A stretch of DNA of 64,000 nt, from positions 62,001-126,000 of the forward strand of contig NZ_QNTQ01000014.1 in assembly GCF_003298775.1 (NCBI RefSeq), given 5' to 3'. Positions within the stretch are counted from its first letter, which is position 1. The number at the start of each line of letters is the position of its first letter. Position numbers and translations under genes: made by a program. Shown piece by piece: positions 1 to 9,314 of this stretch. Below the pieces are notes generated by a model, which was not told the DNA's origin, made no database searches, and saw only the letters and a program-made list of their open reading frames with translations. This stretch comes from Rhodosalinus halophilus. GTDB taxonomy: Bacteria > Pseudomonadota > Alphaproteobacteria > Rhodobacterales > Rhodobacteraceae.

Positions 1-4
1 CCCG

Positions 5-1027
5 TCAGCGGTTCTTCAGTGTTTCGGAGGGGTATTCGCCGAACTGGCGCTTGTAGGCGGCGGAGAAGCGGCTGTGGTGATTAACGCCGCAGTCGCCGTA
101 GGCCTCGGTCACCGTGTCGGGGCCCGCGCGATCCGCCAGCGACCGGCGCACCGCATGAAGGCGCATGAGATTCAGGGCCGCTTGCGGGCTGTGTCCGCGC
201 TCGGCCGCGAATGCCGCCTGCAGCGTTCGCAGCGACACGCCGCAGCGCAACGCCAGATCCGTCGGTGACGCGATCTCGGCGAGGTCTGCCTGTATCGCGT
301 CTTCCGCCTGCTGCACGAGTTGCGCGGCGCGACGCACCGGCTCGCCGCGTCCGCCGAGCACCGCGGTCTCGGCAGCCTGCGCCACGGCCTCGACCAAAAG
401 ATTGATCCAGCCTTCCGATACGGAAGGACGTGAAAGCAAGCGACTGCCGCCTTCGATCTCGGCGTAGAGCAGCCTGACCAGTCCCAGAAGCGTGGCGTGC
501 GCTGCGGTGTCTCCCCGCAGGTGGACGGGGCCGATGCCTCGCCACGCCTGTGCAACTGTCTCCTTGGGAAGGGGGATGCAGAGGCCGCGGAAGGCCTGCT
601 TGTTCGCGGCCTCGGCCCGTGATCGCCGCGAACCCGGCGGCATGATCAGCCCATCGCCTGCGCGCGCCCTGATGATGATGCGGCCGTGCCGGACTCTGGA
701 CCGCCCGCCCATCTGCAGCATGAGCGACGGCCACTCCTGTGCGGGAACAGCGACATCGTGTCCCGAGGACACGGTCTCGGTAACGGTCGTCGGACCCAGA
801 CGCGCCACGCGACAGGCTGCTCTTATCTGCTGCGCGGGGTGGAAGTCCACGCGCGCGCCGTCAGAAACGATCGGCTTAAGGCTGCCGGCCCCGACGATTT
901 CAGCGACCTGGCCAAAGGCTGTCGCCACGGGTCGGATAACCGGACCGCCGAGGTCGCCCGGGCACGCGCGGCGTGGTGGTTCGCGGCCTTCGGACGCGCG
1001 CCCGGCGACTGCGCGCATGTCTTGCAT
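5..1027 (-). CDS. AraC-family transcriptional regulator (first of two)
   Basis: A 340-residue protein. Its C-terminal third (about residues 235-338) is an AraC/XylS double helix-turn-helix: the first recognition region contains SPTDLALRCGVSLRTLQAAF and the end shows the usual HSRFSAAYKRQFGEYPSETL pattern. The N-terminal 200 residues look like the cupin-type ligand-binding domain of the AraC_binding_2 group. ATG at 1027 follows an AGGGG ribosome site about nine bases upstream; the next Met lacks one. The neighbour at 1236-2201 is a same-strand relative sharing the layout (linker WLYDE/LLYAE, then HTH). No adjacent target operon identifies the inducer. Function beyond DNA-binding regulation is unknown. 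Confidence 0.85.
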   Translation of the reverse strand: MQDMRAVAGRASEGREPPRRACPGDLGGPVIRPVATAFGQVAEIVGAGSLKPIVSDGARVDFHPAQQIRAACRVARLGPTTVTETVSSGHDVAVPAQEWPSLMLQMGGRSRVRHGRIIIRARAGDGLIMPPGSRRSRAEAANKQAFRGLCIPLPKETVAQAWRGIGPVHLRGDTAAHATLLGLVRLLYAEIEGGSRLLSRPSVSEGWINLLVEAVAQAAETAVLGGRGEPVRRAAQLVQQAEDAIQADLAEIASPTDLALRCGVSLRTLQAAFAAERGHSPQAALNLMRLHAVRRSLADRAGPDTVTEAYGDCGVNHHSRFSAAYKRQFGEYPSETLKNR

Positions 1028-1235
1028 TCGGATGGTCCCCTTTGTCCCGGGCGTCGCGCTTCCCTACGCGGTCGCTCCGGGGTCGTCTCGATTGTCCCGG
1101 ACATCGCAGGCGGGTCCGGATGTATGGATAGACCATGCCAGCACCCCGACGGCGGCTCTATCCGCCAGACGAAACGACTATCCAGAATGAGAAATCCGCG
1201 TACAAATTCCCGTGAGCGAGCCGGGTTTCCGCGGC

Positions 1236-2201
1236 TCAGCCGCGGCGCGCCGCCAGTGTGCGGGACGGGCTCTCGCCGAAGGATGCCCTGTAGGCTTGCG
1301 CGAACCGGCTTGGGTGGCCGAGGCCCGCGCGGAAGCAGGCCTCCGTCACCGTCGCCGGACCCTCCGGCGCGAGCAGCAGACGCCGCGCTTCCTGCAGGCG
1401 CAAGGCCGTCAGGATCGACTTCGGAGTGGCGTCACGCACCTGTCGAAACGCCATGTCGAGCGTGCGGACCGTGACACCGCAGGCCCGGGCTACATCGGCG
1501 ACGGTGGCCTCGTCCAGGTGGGCGCGCATATACTCCTCGGCCTGCCGGACCCGCATCTCGGCGCGCGACGCTTCTTCGCGGCGTGGACGCTCGTCCTCGG
1601 CGAGCAGCGCCGCGAAGCTGTCGTAAAGCGACTCGATCCAGGCATCGCGCGACTTCTCCCGGTCGAGCAAAGGGCTTTCGGCCTCCACCTCGTCGTAGAG
1701 CCAGCGGTAGAGCGAGATCGTGTGCTGCTCCAGCGTCGATCCGGTCGGCGTTGCCCCGCGCGGCCTGAAGGCCGGCGGGAGGCCCCGGTCAGCGCAGATG
1801 GGCAGGATGACAGGCGACCCGAGGTAGATGCCCGACCGGTCCGGTTCGACCCGCGTCATCCGCCGTCCGGCGGGCAGCAGCAGCGCGCCGCCCGGCCCGG
1901 CCTCCAGTCGCCGTTCGCCCGTGTCCACCTGCGCCCTGCCGCGCAGCGGCATCAGCAGGGTGACGCCACCGGGTTCGAACAGTTCGACGTCGTGGCCGGT
2001 GGTCGTGACGCGGCCCACCTTCACGGCTCCGAGAAACCCCTCCTCGATACGGAGCGACGCATCGGCACGGTCATGAAGGGTGATCCGGCTGCCGCCGGAA
2101 AAAAGGCTTCGATGCCGTCTTGGGCCCTTTCGGGTGATGGCGCGCTCGTGCGCGAACCGAACCATCAACGAAATCCACACTGACACTCTGGCACAATCCA
2201 T
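1236..2201 (-). CDS. AraC-family transcriptional regulator (second of two)
   Basis: About 321 residues. A beta-rich N-terminal sensor domain (segments VELFEPGGVTLLMPLRGRAQ and GGALLLPAGRRMTRVEP) is followed by a C-terminal AraC HTH pair (VADVARACGVTVRTLDMAF and HPSRFAQAYRASFGESP). The frame opens upstream to 2261 and has Met codons at 2261, 2210, 2201 and 2165. I chose 2201 because AGGA lies eight bases before it, whereas the SD-like AGG abuts the ATG at 2210. It is distantly paralogous to the regulator at 5-1027 and in the same orientation, with 208 bases between them. A recombinase remnant lies just upstream on the other strand. The ligand is unknown. Confidence 0.8.
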   Translation of the reverse strand: MDCARVSVWISLMVRFAHERAITRKGPRRHRSLFSGGSRITLHDRADASLRIEEGFLGAVKVGRVTTTGHDVELFEPGGVTLLMPLRGRAQVDTGERRLEAGPGGALLLPAGRRMTRVEPDRSGIYLGSPVILPICADRGLPPAFRPRGATPTGSTLEQHTISLYRWLYDEVEAESPLLDREKSRDAWIESLYDSFAALLAEDERPRREEASRAEMRVRQAEEYMRAHLDEATVADVARACGVTVRTLDMAFRQVRDATPKSILTALRLQEARRLLLAPEGPATVTEACFRAGLGHPSRFAQAYRASFGESPSRTLAARRG

Positions 2202-2309
2202 AGGACGCATCCTGTAGCGTGAATGCAACGAAAAATCGTCGTAGAGGGGCGGACCCCGCACGGCAGATGATCAAGGATCGCGCGCCGGGAATCATCGGGT
2301 GCCCTCCGT

Positions 2310-2850
2310 CACCGCGATCCTGACTGGCATCGCATCTCCGGACTGCGCGGGCTTCTCCGGGAAGCCGGCGACTTCCAGCGCTGCGCCGTGGGCCTGCGCC
2401 AGAGCGCCGGCGCCTACGGCCAGATCGGCGCCCGGCGAGCACAGGCTTCTGCGCCATCCCCATGCCGGCCACGGTGCAGCGCAGAATCGAGGACCGGCGG
2501 GGCAGGGCGCCCGAGAGCGACCTCGGCCGCGTCTTCTCCAATTCGAACGGCAAGCCGCAGAACTGTGCCGGCATCTGCAACCGGGTCTTCCGGCCGATGG
2601 CGGTCGATCTCTGCATCCCCGACGACGACGGCGACCAGAGCTTCGGCATCGACGCCCTGCGCCAAGCCGCCGCCTCGCTCTTCATCGAGCAGGGCTGGAC
2701 CCCCAAGCGGATCGAGCTCCTCCTCGGCCACGCCTCGATCAAGTTGAACATGGACATCTACGGCCACTTCTTCGACAACGCGGAAGAAGCCGTCGCGATC
2801 TTCGGGAAGCTGCAGACGACCCTCTGGGGATCGTCAGGGGGAATGCTCAG
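2310..2850 (+). pseudogene. Tyrosine recombinase (phage-type integrase) C-terminal remnant
   Basis: Only the catalytic half of a tyrosine recombinase can be read, in two frames. One frame gives an integrase-like stretch ending LRQSAGAYGQIGA (about 2390-2430). The reading then shifts to the frame carrying IPMPATVQRRIEDRR, LGRVFSNSNGKP, and the terminal box IELLLGHASIKLNMDIYGHF. In the active-site set, the Arg of the HxxR box, the late His (LLGH) and the Tyr (DIYGHF) remain, but the His of HxxR reads Asp (DALRQ). With no N-terminal domain, a frameshift and no nearby tRNA or att site visible, this is a dead relic of a mobile element. The frame has no stop and runs into the antisense of the next gene. 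Confidence 0.8.
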
Positions 2851-5363
2851 CGCGGGTCGAAGGCGAACACGCCGAGCTCCGTGGTCAGGGTATAGGATCC
2901 CGGCAGAGCTGTGCCGCCGTCGAGCTGAAAGACCAGCGCGCAAGACGTCAGGTCGGTGCTTTCCGCGCGCCAGCCATCGCAGAGCGCATCGCCCACCACG
3001 GCGGAGCGTCCCTCCCGCGCGAGGATCGTGGGCCCGAAACGCGAGGGCTGGAACAGGTCGCCCTCCGGGGTTCGCGTCTGGCGCCATGCGGCGAAAGGCT
3101 CGACGGCGCCGCGCCCGGCGATCTCGCGCCCGAAGACGAGCGCCTGCACCTCGTCGCCGTCGAGGCGCCGGGGGGCGTCCAGATGATAGTATCCGAGGTC
3201 GGCCCGCGCGATGCCCGCGGCGACGAGCCCCTGTGCCAGGCGATCGACCACCCGAGCCTCCCGGAAGGGAAAGGCCGCCACGGTCTCCGCCAGCCCCGGG
3301 CGCGTCCAGGTCATGGCGCGCGGGTCCGCGATCAGCGCGCCGGCGATCTGCCAAAGGCGGCGCGGACGGTCCTCGAGCGCGGCGACGTAGCGGAGGAGGG
3401 TCGCCCGCGCCTCCTCGTCCGCGCCTGCAAGTCCTTGCACCGCGGCCAGAAGCGCCAGGTCTCGTGCCGGCGGCACCTCGGCGGCGGCCACCGCCGCCGC
3501 GAGTGCCTCGCGCGCCGCAAGCAGGTCTCCGCCGGCGAAATGCGCGAGCCCGCGCGCGGCCAGCGCCGCGGAGGGTCGGCCCGGGTTGAGCGCCAGCGCA
3601 GTGCGCGCCGCCTCGAGCGCCGCCTCGGCCTCTCCGGCGAAAGCGAGCGCCTCGGCAAGAACGCGGTGCGTCTCGGCTTCACCTGGCGCGGCACGCACCG
3701 CCGCGCGCGCGAGATCCACGGCAGCTTCGACATCGAACCGTCGCAACGCGAGGCGCGCCTCCAGGGCCGCCACTGCGGGCAGATCGCCGGGCAAGGCCGC
3801 GAGCCGCAGCTTCATCGCCTCGTAGGCTTGCAGCCAATTGAGTTGCAGTGCCTCGGCGTAGGCCTGCGACACGAACGCCGCGGCGAAGTAGAGTTCCGCC
3901 TGTCCTGCGCGCGCTGCGGCGAAGTGCGGGTCGGCGCGCAGGGCGGCCTCGAACCTTGCGAGCGCCCGCGCCGCGCCCGCCGCGCCGCCGCTCTTCTGGG
4001 CGGCCAGCCCGAGGAGCCAGGCGTCGTAGGCCGCCGCCACCAGCGTCGGAGGATCATGGGCGTGCTTCGGCGCGTCGAACTGTGCGCCCAGGTTTCGGGC
4101 AACCTCTTCGATCAAGCGGTCGCGGAAACCGGTCAGCGCCCGCGGCGAGACGCGCTGACGCAGCGCCATCACCTCGGTGTCGTCGCGGAGTTCCAGAAGC
4201 CGCATGTCGAGCACGACAGCCTCCGCTGCCGTCTCCACGCGCGTCAGCAGCAGATGCGAGGCTCCGGCCGCGCGGGCCGACGGCACGTCCCATCGCGGTC
4301 TGCTGCGCGCCGTTTCGCTCGACAGTATCCGCACCCCGGGAACCCGCGTGAGCGCCGCTGACAGATCCTCGACGAAACCGCCCGCGCGCAAGAGATCCGA
4401 CGCCTCGCCCGCTTCGGCGACGGGCGGAGCGAGCAGCAGAATCGGCTCCTCGGCCGCTGGTCCGATGCCCGGGCCGCGCCATAGAAAGACCGCAGCCGGG
4501 ATCAGCACGAGAGCCAGGGCGACGGCGCCTCTGCGAACGAGCCGGGGCCCTGGGAAGCGGTTTTCCTTGTCCCGCTGGGCCGCTGCGACACCGCGAGGCG
4601 ACACGCGCTCGGCCTTCACTGACCTTTGTGTGGCCTCCGGCCACCCCTCCGGCCGGCGCGATCGGATGCCTTGCGCCAAGGCCCGGGTTTCCGGCGCGGG
4701 CTCGGCGGCGAGCTCGTCGCGCAGACGGATTCGCAGGGCTTCGTAGAGTTCCAGCGCGCGCGCCGGTCGGCCCGCGCGCAGGTGGTGCTGCATCAGCGCG
4801 CGCAGCGCGATTTCATCGTAGGGGTCGATCCCGAGGAGCCGGGCTGCCAACGCGCCCGCGGCGTCGGGATCGCGCCCAAGCAGCGCGTGCCCCGCCCGCA
4901 CCGCGAGATCGGCGAGGCGCATCCGCTCGCTCCTCGCCCAGTCCTCGAACGCGTCCGACGGCACGACGAGGCCGTCGAGGAAGGGTCCGCCGTGGAGATC
5001 GAACGCCGCCGTCAGCGAAGCGGCGTCGCTTCGCACCGCCAGTCGCTCGAGATCCAATGCGTCCACCCAGACCGCGGCAGGGTCCAGGCGCACCCTTTCC
5101 GACTCGGAGGCCAGGGCGGCGCAGCCGCCCGCATCGAGCGCGCGCCGCAGGGTGTAGAGCGCCTGATTGAGCGAGTTCGCCGCCTGCCGCTGGGCGCTTC
5201 GCGGCCAGAGCAGGGCGGCCAGCGCCTCGCGCTCGATGGGAGCGCCGTCCGCCATGGCCAGCCGGACGGCGAGGGCGCGCACCTTGCGGGGGCCGAGGTC
5301 GGCAGCCTCGCCCCCGATCCGCGCCTCGAAGCCCCCGAGGCATCGCAGGTCGAGCCGGCTCAT
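2847..5363 (-). CDS. SARP/BTAD-type transcriptional regulator with TPR-like region
   Basis: An 838-residue protein. The N-terminus (about residues 1-90) is an OmpR-like winged helix of the SARP type (LRCLGGFEARIGG, LGPRKVRALAVRLAM, LNQALYTLRRALDAGG). A bacterial transcriptional activator domain follows to about residue 240 (DPYDEIALRALMQHHLRAGR, LELYEALRIRLRDEL). Around residue 275 a hydrophobic segment (AVALALVLIPAAVFLW) predicts a single membrane crossing. The remainder is alanine-rich helical repeats resembling TPRs. ATG 5363 was preferred to 5426 because the winged helix begins directly there. It is divergent from the secreted protein at 5549, with an AT-rich shared intergenic region. Membrane-tethered regulation is an inference; the target is unknown. 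Confidence 0.8.
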   Translation of the reverse strand: MSRLDLRCLGGFEARIGGEAADLGPRKVRALAVRLAMADGAPIEREALAALLWPRSAQRQAANSLNQALYTLRRALDAGGCAALASESERVRLDPAAVWVDALDLERLAVRSDAASLTAAFDLHGGPFLDGLVVPSDAFEDWARSERMRLADLAVRAGHALLGRDPDAAGALAARLLGIDPYDEIALRALMQHHLRAGRPARALELYEALRIRLRDELAAEPAPETRALAQGIRSRRPEGWPEATQRSVKAERVSPRGVAAAQRDKENRFPGPRLVRRGAVALALVLIPAAVFLWRGPGIGPAAEEPILLLAPPVAEAGEASDLLRAGGFVEDLSAALTRVPGVRILSSETARSRPRWDVPSARAAGASHLLLTRVETAAEAVVLDMRLLELRDDTEVMALRQRVSPRALTGFRDRLIEEVARNLGAQFDAPKHAHDPPTLVAAAYDAWLLGLAAQKSGGAAGAARALARFEAALRADPHFAAARAGQAELYFAAAFVSQAYAEALQLNWLQAYEAMKLRLAALPGDLPAVAALEARLALRRFDVEAAVDLARAAVRAAPGEAETHRVLAEALAFAGEAEAALEAARTALALNPGRPSAALAARGLAHFAGGDLLAAREALAAAVAAAEVPPARDLALLAAVQGLAGADEEARATLLRYVAALEDRPRRLWQIAGALIADPRAMTWTRPGLAETVAAFPFREARVVDRLAQGLVAAGIARADLGYYHLDAPRRLDGDEVQALVFGREIAGRGAVEPFAAWRQTRTPEGDLFQPSRFGPTILAREGRSAVVGDALCDGWRAESTDLTSCALVFQLDGGTALPGSYTLTTELGVFAFDPR

Positions 5364-5548
5364 GCCCCAATGGTTCACGTTCCGCACCGCTGGCGCAAGG
5401 AGTTTCGGATCGGTGCGCCCCGACAAAAGTTCGTATTATCAATTCATTGTAAGATTTGAGAGGTGCTTGAGACACGGCTGAGCGCGGCTTGAGCGCGCCA
5501 GGGGAGCCTTTCGGAGGAGATCCACCGAATCCCCCGCCGGAGGCTGCC

Positions 5549-6085
5549 ATGACCCTGTTCCGCGTTCTGTTTTGCGCCACGTTCGTCGCCGTGTGTCCGC
5601 CCGCGGGTGCCGACGGCCCGACGACGCCGGTCGAGGGGGCGCGCTCGCCACATGAGCCGCGGGCGATCGCTGCCCTCCTGCCGACGCTCGATGCCTGGAT
5701 CACGGCTTACAGCGACTATCCCGAGGCGCAAAGGCCGCTTGCCGCCATCCGCCTCGTCGAGCCGGGCTACGCGCTCGACCACCACGGGCAGACCACCCTG
5801 CTGGGCGGGACGATCCGGGGCGTATACGACGCGGAGACGGCGACGATCTACCTGCTGCGCCCCTGGTTCGCCGACAGGCCCGAGGACCAGAGCGTGCTGC
5901 TGCACGAGCTCATCCACCACCGCCAGGTGGAGGCGAAGCACTGGTATTGCGGGCAGGCGATGGAATGGGATGCCTACAAGCTGCAGGAAGCGTTCCTGGA
6001 AGCCCACGGGATCGATCCGGGCTTTCACTGGGCGTCCATTCTCCTGGAGTCGAGCTGTGCCGTGCGCGACCATCACCCGGACTGA
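5549..6085 (+). CDS. Secreted HExxH-containing protein, DUF6647-like
   Basis: A 178-residue protein with a cleavable signal peptide (MTLFRVLFCATFVAVCPPAGA). It carries a zinc-metalloprotease-like motif HELIHH (His119 and His123 with Glu120) and later conserved-looking CGQAMEWDAYKLQ, where the Glu could serve as a third metal ligand. Size and motif match the DUF6647 group of short alphaproteobacterial proteins, which are only predicted zincins. ATG 5549 has GGAGG at ideal distance, whereas the frame's upstream start (5489) does not. It is divergent from the SARP-type regulator and converges on the next gene with four bases between stops. Periplasmic peptidase activity is an inference. Confidence 0.7.
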   Translation: MTLFRVLFCATFVAVCPPAGADGPTTPVEGARSPHEPRAIAALLPTLDAWITAYSDYPEAQRPLAAIRLVEPGYALDHHGQTTLLGGTIRGVYDAETATIYLLRPWFADRPEDQSVLLHELIHHRQVEAKHWYCGQAMEWDAYKLQEAFLEAHGIDPGFHWASILLESSCAVRDHHPD

Positions 6086-6089
6086 GGCG

Positions 6090-7187
6090 TCACGACCCCA
6101 TCTCGCGCCGCCAGGCCGCGAAGCGGGCGCGCATCTCCTCGCCGTTCTCCGCCCACCAGTCGGCGTCGAGCACGATGCTCCGCCCGAGCCGCGCCCGGGT
6201 CGAGGGCAGGTGCGGCAGCACCTCGCGCCCGTTGTGAAACCACGGTTCGTTCCGCGCGATCAGGTCGAGGGCCGAACGCCGCATCGGGCCGTAGGTGATC
6301 CAGCGCGCCTGCGCGGCCTGCTGGCGGGTTTCGGCGACATGCGCGACGAAGGCGAGCGCCGCCTCGCGGTTCGGCGCGCCCTGCGGGACGACGAACCATT
6401 CCTCTTCCAGCACCTGTCCGTCCCAGATCGTGCGAAAGCCTTCTGCGCCGTTCAACCGCGCCGCGCCGATCCGGCCATTGTAGACCGTGGTCATCGCGAC
6501 CGCGCCCTCGCGCATCAGGTCCAGCGGCTCCTCGCCGGCCGACCAGAAGGCGAGGTCGGGGCCCAGCTCGGAGAGCTGCGCAAAGGCACGCTCGACGCCC
6601 GCGTCGGTGGACAGCACGTCATAGACCTCGCCGGGCGCGACGCCGTCGGCCACCAGCGCCATCTCGAGATTGGCCTGGGGGAAGGCCCCTATGGCACGTC
6701 GCCCGGGAAAGGCGTCGCGGTCGAAGAAGTCGGCGATCGTCTCCGGGCGTGCCTGCGGAAAGGCCGCGACGCGCCAGGCCGTCACCCAGGACCAGACGAT
6801 GTTGGGCGCGACGCAATCGTTCGGGCGCGCGACGACGAGATCATCGAGCGCGCCGCTCTCGGCGAAGATCGACGCGGGCAGGCGTTCGAACAGGCCTGCG
6901 CGGCATCCCGCGCGCGCATCGGCGGCCAGCACGTCGAGCACGTCCCATTGCACAGTCTCCGCCTCGACCTGCGCCCGCACGGCGTCGAGCCCGCCGCCAT
7001 ACTCCTCCCAGCGTATCTTCAGGCCGGTCTCTGCCTCGAAAGACTGACCGTAGGCGTTGCGCTGGCTTTCGGCATAACTGCCGCCCCAGCTCGTGACGGT
7101 GAGATCCTGCGCGATGACCGGGGGCGCAGTCAGGGCGCCCACCGCCACGAAGAACATCGTCCGCACTGTCCGAGATCCGCTTCGCAT
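6090..7187 (-). CDS. ABC transporter periplasmic substrate-binding protein, polyamine (PotD) type
   Basis: A 365-residue protein with an N-terminal signal peptide (hydrophobic FFVAVGALTAPPVIAQ). The mature protein opens with LTVTSWGGSYAESQRNAYG, the usual first strand of PotD/PotF-type binding proteins, and continues with WDVLDVLAADA and IVWSWVTAWR, typical of this cluster. The length is usual for the family. No permease or ATPase is adjacent, so either those genes lie elsewhere or the gene is an orphan. Polyamine specificity is family-based; thiamine or other cationic ligands are possible. It is preceded by the decayed peptide-binding gene. Confidence 0.8.
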   Translation of the reverse strand: MRSGSRTVRTMFFVAVGALTAPPVIAQDLTVTSWGGSYAESQRNAYGQSFEAETGLKIRWEEYGGGLDAVRAQVEAETVQWDVLDVLAADARAGCRAGLFERLPASIFAESGALDDLVVARPNDCVAPNIVWSWVTAWRVAAFPQARPETIADFFDRDAFPGRRAIGAFPQANLEMALVADGVAPGEVYDVLSTDAGVERAFAQLSELGPDLAFWSAGEEPLDLMREGAVAMTTVYNGRIGAARLNGAEGFRTIWDGQVLEEEWFVVPQGAPNREAALAFVAHVAETRQQAAQARWITYGPMRRSALDLIARNEPWFHNGREVLPHLPSTRARLGRSIVLDADWWAENGEEMRARFAAWRREMGS

Positions 7188-7356
7188 CCGCTTACTCCGG
7201 CCTTGACGGCCAGACTACACGGGAACGACTGGCACACAAAACACGGCGTATCGCGGCCGCCGCGCGTGTCGAGGGGCGCAGTGCCGAATGGCCACGCCAT
7301 CACCGACGGAGACGGCGATCCCGCGTTTGGCTTCCACGCGCCGCACCACGGGCTCG

Positions 7357-7788
7357 GATCACCTCGTCGGCATCGAGCGTGTCGCCGTTCGACCACTGCA
7401 CGCCGGGACGGATGTTGTGCAGATGGGTGCTCGCCTCGTCGCTCACGTCCCAGCTTTCCAGCAGCCAGGGCTCGAAGGTGAAATCGCGGTTCCAGCGCAC
7501 GAGGTGCTCGTTGCGCTGGCACCGCAATGGTGGGGATGTGCACCCAGTCGATCTGCCGTGGCTCCTCGAAGGCCTTCACCGCCATCGAGAGGCGCAGCAG
7601 GCCGCCGGGTTGGGGCGTGCTCTCTGGGCCGCGGCCGGCGCGGGCAGCCCGCGCAGCGCGAGCGCGCGCGCCGCGCTCACGCCGAGGCCCGCCATGGTCG
7701 CTGGGTATTCGCGCCGCGTGACGCGGCCGGCGCGGAACCTATCTGCGGTCGGCGCGGCCATCGGGTGCAAGCCCCGCCCGGTCAGCAT
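7357..7788 (-). pseudogene. Peptide/nickel-type ABC substrate-binding protein (SBP_bac_5), truncated and frameshifted
   Basis: The first 140 or so residues of an SBP_bac_5 protein can be reconstructed from three frames. The signal region contains a Tat-like RRE motif (GRVTRREYPATMAGL). The reading then changes frame to MAVKAFEEPRQIDWVHIP and again to HLVRWNRDFTFEPWLLESW, followed by IRPGVQWSNGDTLDADEVI. Homology stops near 7357, so two frame breaks and loss of the rest make it non-functional. It lies on the same strand just downstream of the monooxygenase and was probably its operon partner. ATG 7788 is the likely original start; 7830 is an alternative. Confidence 0.75.
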
Positions 7789-7826
7789 GTAACGGGTCTT
7801 TGCATTCTCCTCCCTGCGATTGCGTT

Positions 7827-9314
7827 TCATGCGGCGTCCGAGCCGTCGCGCCGCGGCAGCGCGGCCGGACCGGCGCGGACGTCTGCGGGGGCGAAGAGGT
7901 CGAAATCGTGGCGCAGGCGCCTCTCGGCACCGGGGTCGGCGTCCGGCCCGGTGAGGCGACACGTCTCGCCAGTCACCGGGCTCCGGTCAAGGACGGCCCG
8001 CCGGGCGAGCGTCCCGGGCGGGGCAACGCCGGCCAGACGCGCGAAGCGGAGCGCCATGACATGCGCCTGGTGCCCGCCGCCCGGCGCGCCGGTTGCCGAG
8101 AGCGGCTTGACCGCGGCGCGGAGCGCCGCGTCGGAAGGCATCGGCGCGGCGCCGCCCCAGGCGTAGGCCACGAAGCGCGCCTGTTGCTCCAGCGCGACCA
8201 TGTAGGGCCCGAACTGCGGCCAGAAGCCGAGAAAGGCGAGGCCGGGCAGGTCCGGATGCAGCGTGAACTCGGCGAGTTCCATGTCGGCGGGCGAGAGCCG
8301 GACAGTCCGCGCGATCTCGTCCGACAGGAACGGCAGCGACAGACGGAAGCCCGTGGCCATCAGGATGCCGTCGGCCTCGATCGCCGTGCCGTCGGCGAAG
8401 GTGACGCGCCGCCCCTCGACCCGCGCGATCCAGGAATGCACGGTGATGCGATCCTCGGCCACGAGATCGAGGTAGTAGGGGCAGCCCGTCACGCCCGCCT
8501 TCTCCACGTCCGGGTCGGCGGGCGGGCAGCCGTAGGCCGCCGGGTTCCCGCCGATCTCCTTGATGAAGCGGTCGCGCTCGGCGGCCAGCCGGTCGGGCGG
8601 CGCCGTCTCCGCCGCGCGGGCCGCGCCGAGCGTGAGGCCCAGATACTCGATCGGCACGCCGGCCACGACCTTGGGGATCACATAGCGCTGCCGGCGCTGG
8701 GCGACGTGGACGCGCGCCGCGCCCGCCATCGCGAGGTCCGAGGCGATCTCGACCGCCGAGGTCGCGCCGCCGGCGATCACCACGCGCTTGCCGCGCCAGG
8801 CCTCCGGGCCGTCGTAGTCGAAGCTGTGGCGCACCCCGAGCGCGCCGGAGAAATCTCCGAGCCCCGGCACCTCCGGCGCCCAGGGCCGGTTGAAGCGCCC
8901 CGTGGCGACGACCGCGCGCGGGAAGCTCTCGGCGTGCTCGCCCGCCCCGTCGTTCCAGGTCACCCGCCAGCCCGCGCCATCGCGGCAAAGGCCGGTCACC
9001 TCGGCGCCGAAGCGCGCGTCGTCCAGCAGCCCGAAGCGCTCGGCCAAGGCGCGCAGCATCGCCAGCACCTCGCCGTTGCGCGGAAAGAGGGCCGTGCCCT
9101 CGGGATAGGTGCCGTCCGACAGCTTCGTGACCATGCGCGCCGTGTTGGTCCGCATCTCCGGCCAGATGCCGCTGCGGGGGTTCTGCCGGTTCCACTGACC
9201 GCCCGGCGCGTCATGCGCCTCGAACAGCACGGGCGCGAAGCCCTGACCCTTCAGATACCGCGCCGCCGCGATGCCCGCGGGACCGGCGCCGATGACTGCA
9301 ACCGTTTCGCTCAT
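7827..9314 (-). CDS. Flavin-containing monooxygenase
   Basis: A 495-residue class B-like flavoprotein monooxygenase. An N-terminal FAD Rossmann motif is present (VIGAGPAGIAAARYL, residues 5-20), then QWNRQNPRSGIW. The FMO-type fingerprint region contains the FSGALGVRHSFDY motif, followed by a second nucleotide-binding glycine motif (VVIAGGATSAVEIASDL) for NADPH. The C-terminal ATGF motif (LMATGFRL) is also present. ATG 9314 overlaps the stop of the upstream enolase-type remnant (ATGA), so it was translated in a coupled operon. It is the only intact member of the trio enolase/FMO/peptide-binding protein. The substrate is unknown; N- or S-oxygenation is the family activity. Confidence 0.85.
   Translation of the reverse strand: MSETVAVIGAGPAGIAAARYLKGQGFAPVLFEAHDAPGGQWNRQNPRSGIWPEMRTNTARMVTKLSDGTYPEGTALFPRNGEVLAMLRALAERFGLLDDARFGAEVTGLCRDGAGWRVTWNDGAGEHAESFPRAVVATGRFNRPWAPEVPGLGDFSGALGVRHSFDYDGPEAWRGKRVVIAGGATSAVEIASDLAMAGAARVHVAQRRQRYVIPKVVAGVPIEYLGLTLGAARAAETAPPDRLAAERDRFIKEIGGNPAAYGCPPADPDVEKAGVTGCPYYLDLVAEDRITVHSWIARVEGRRVTFADGTAIEADGILMATGFRLSLPFLSDEIARTVRLSPADMELAEFTLHPDLPGLAFLGFWPQFGPYMVALEQQARFVAYAWGGAAPMPSDAALRAAVKPLSATGAPGGGHQAHVMALRFARLAGVAPPGTLARRAVLDRSPVTGETCRLTGPDADPGAERRLRHDFDLFAPADVRAGPAALPRRDGSDAA

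Noticed and set aside
2310-2850. Active integrase with an adjacent tRNA attachment site
   Set aside because: The gene lacks its N-terminal half, is frameshifted, has a changed HxxR box, and no tRNA or direct repeat was seen.
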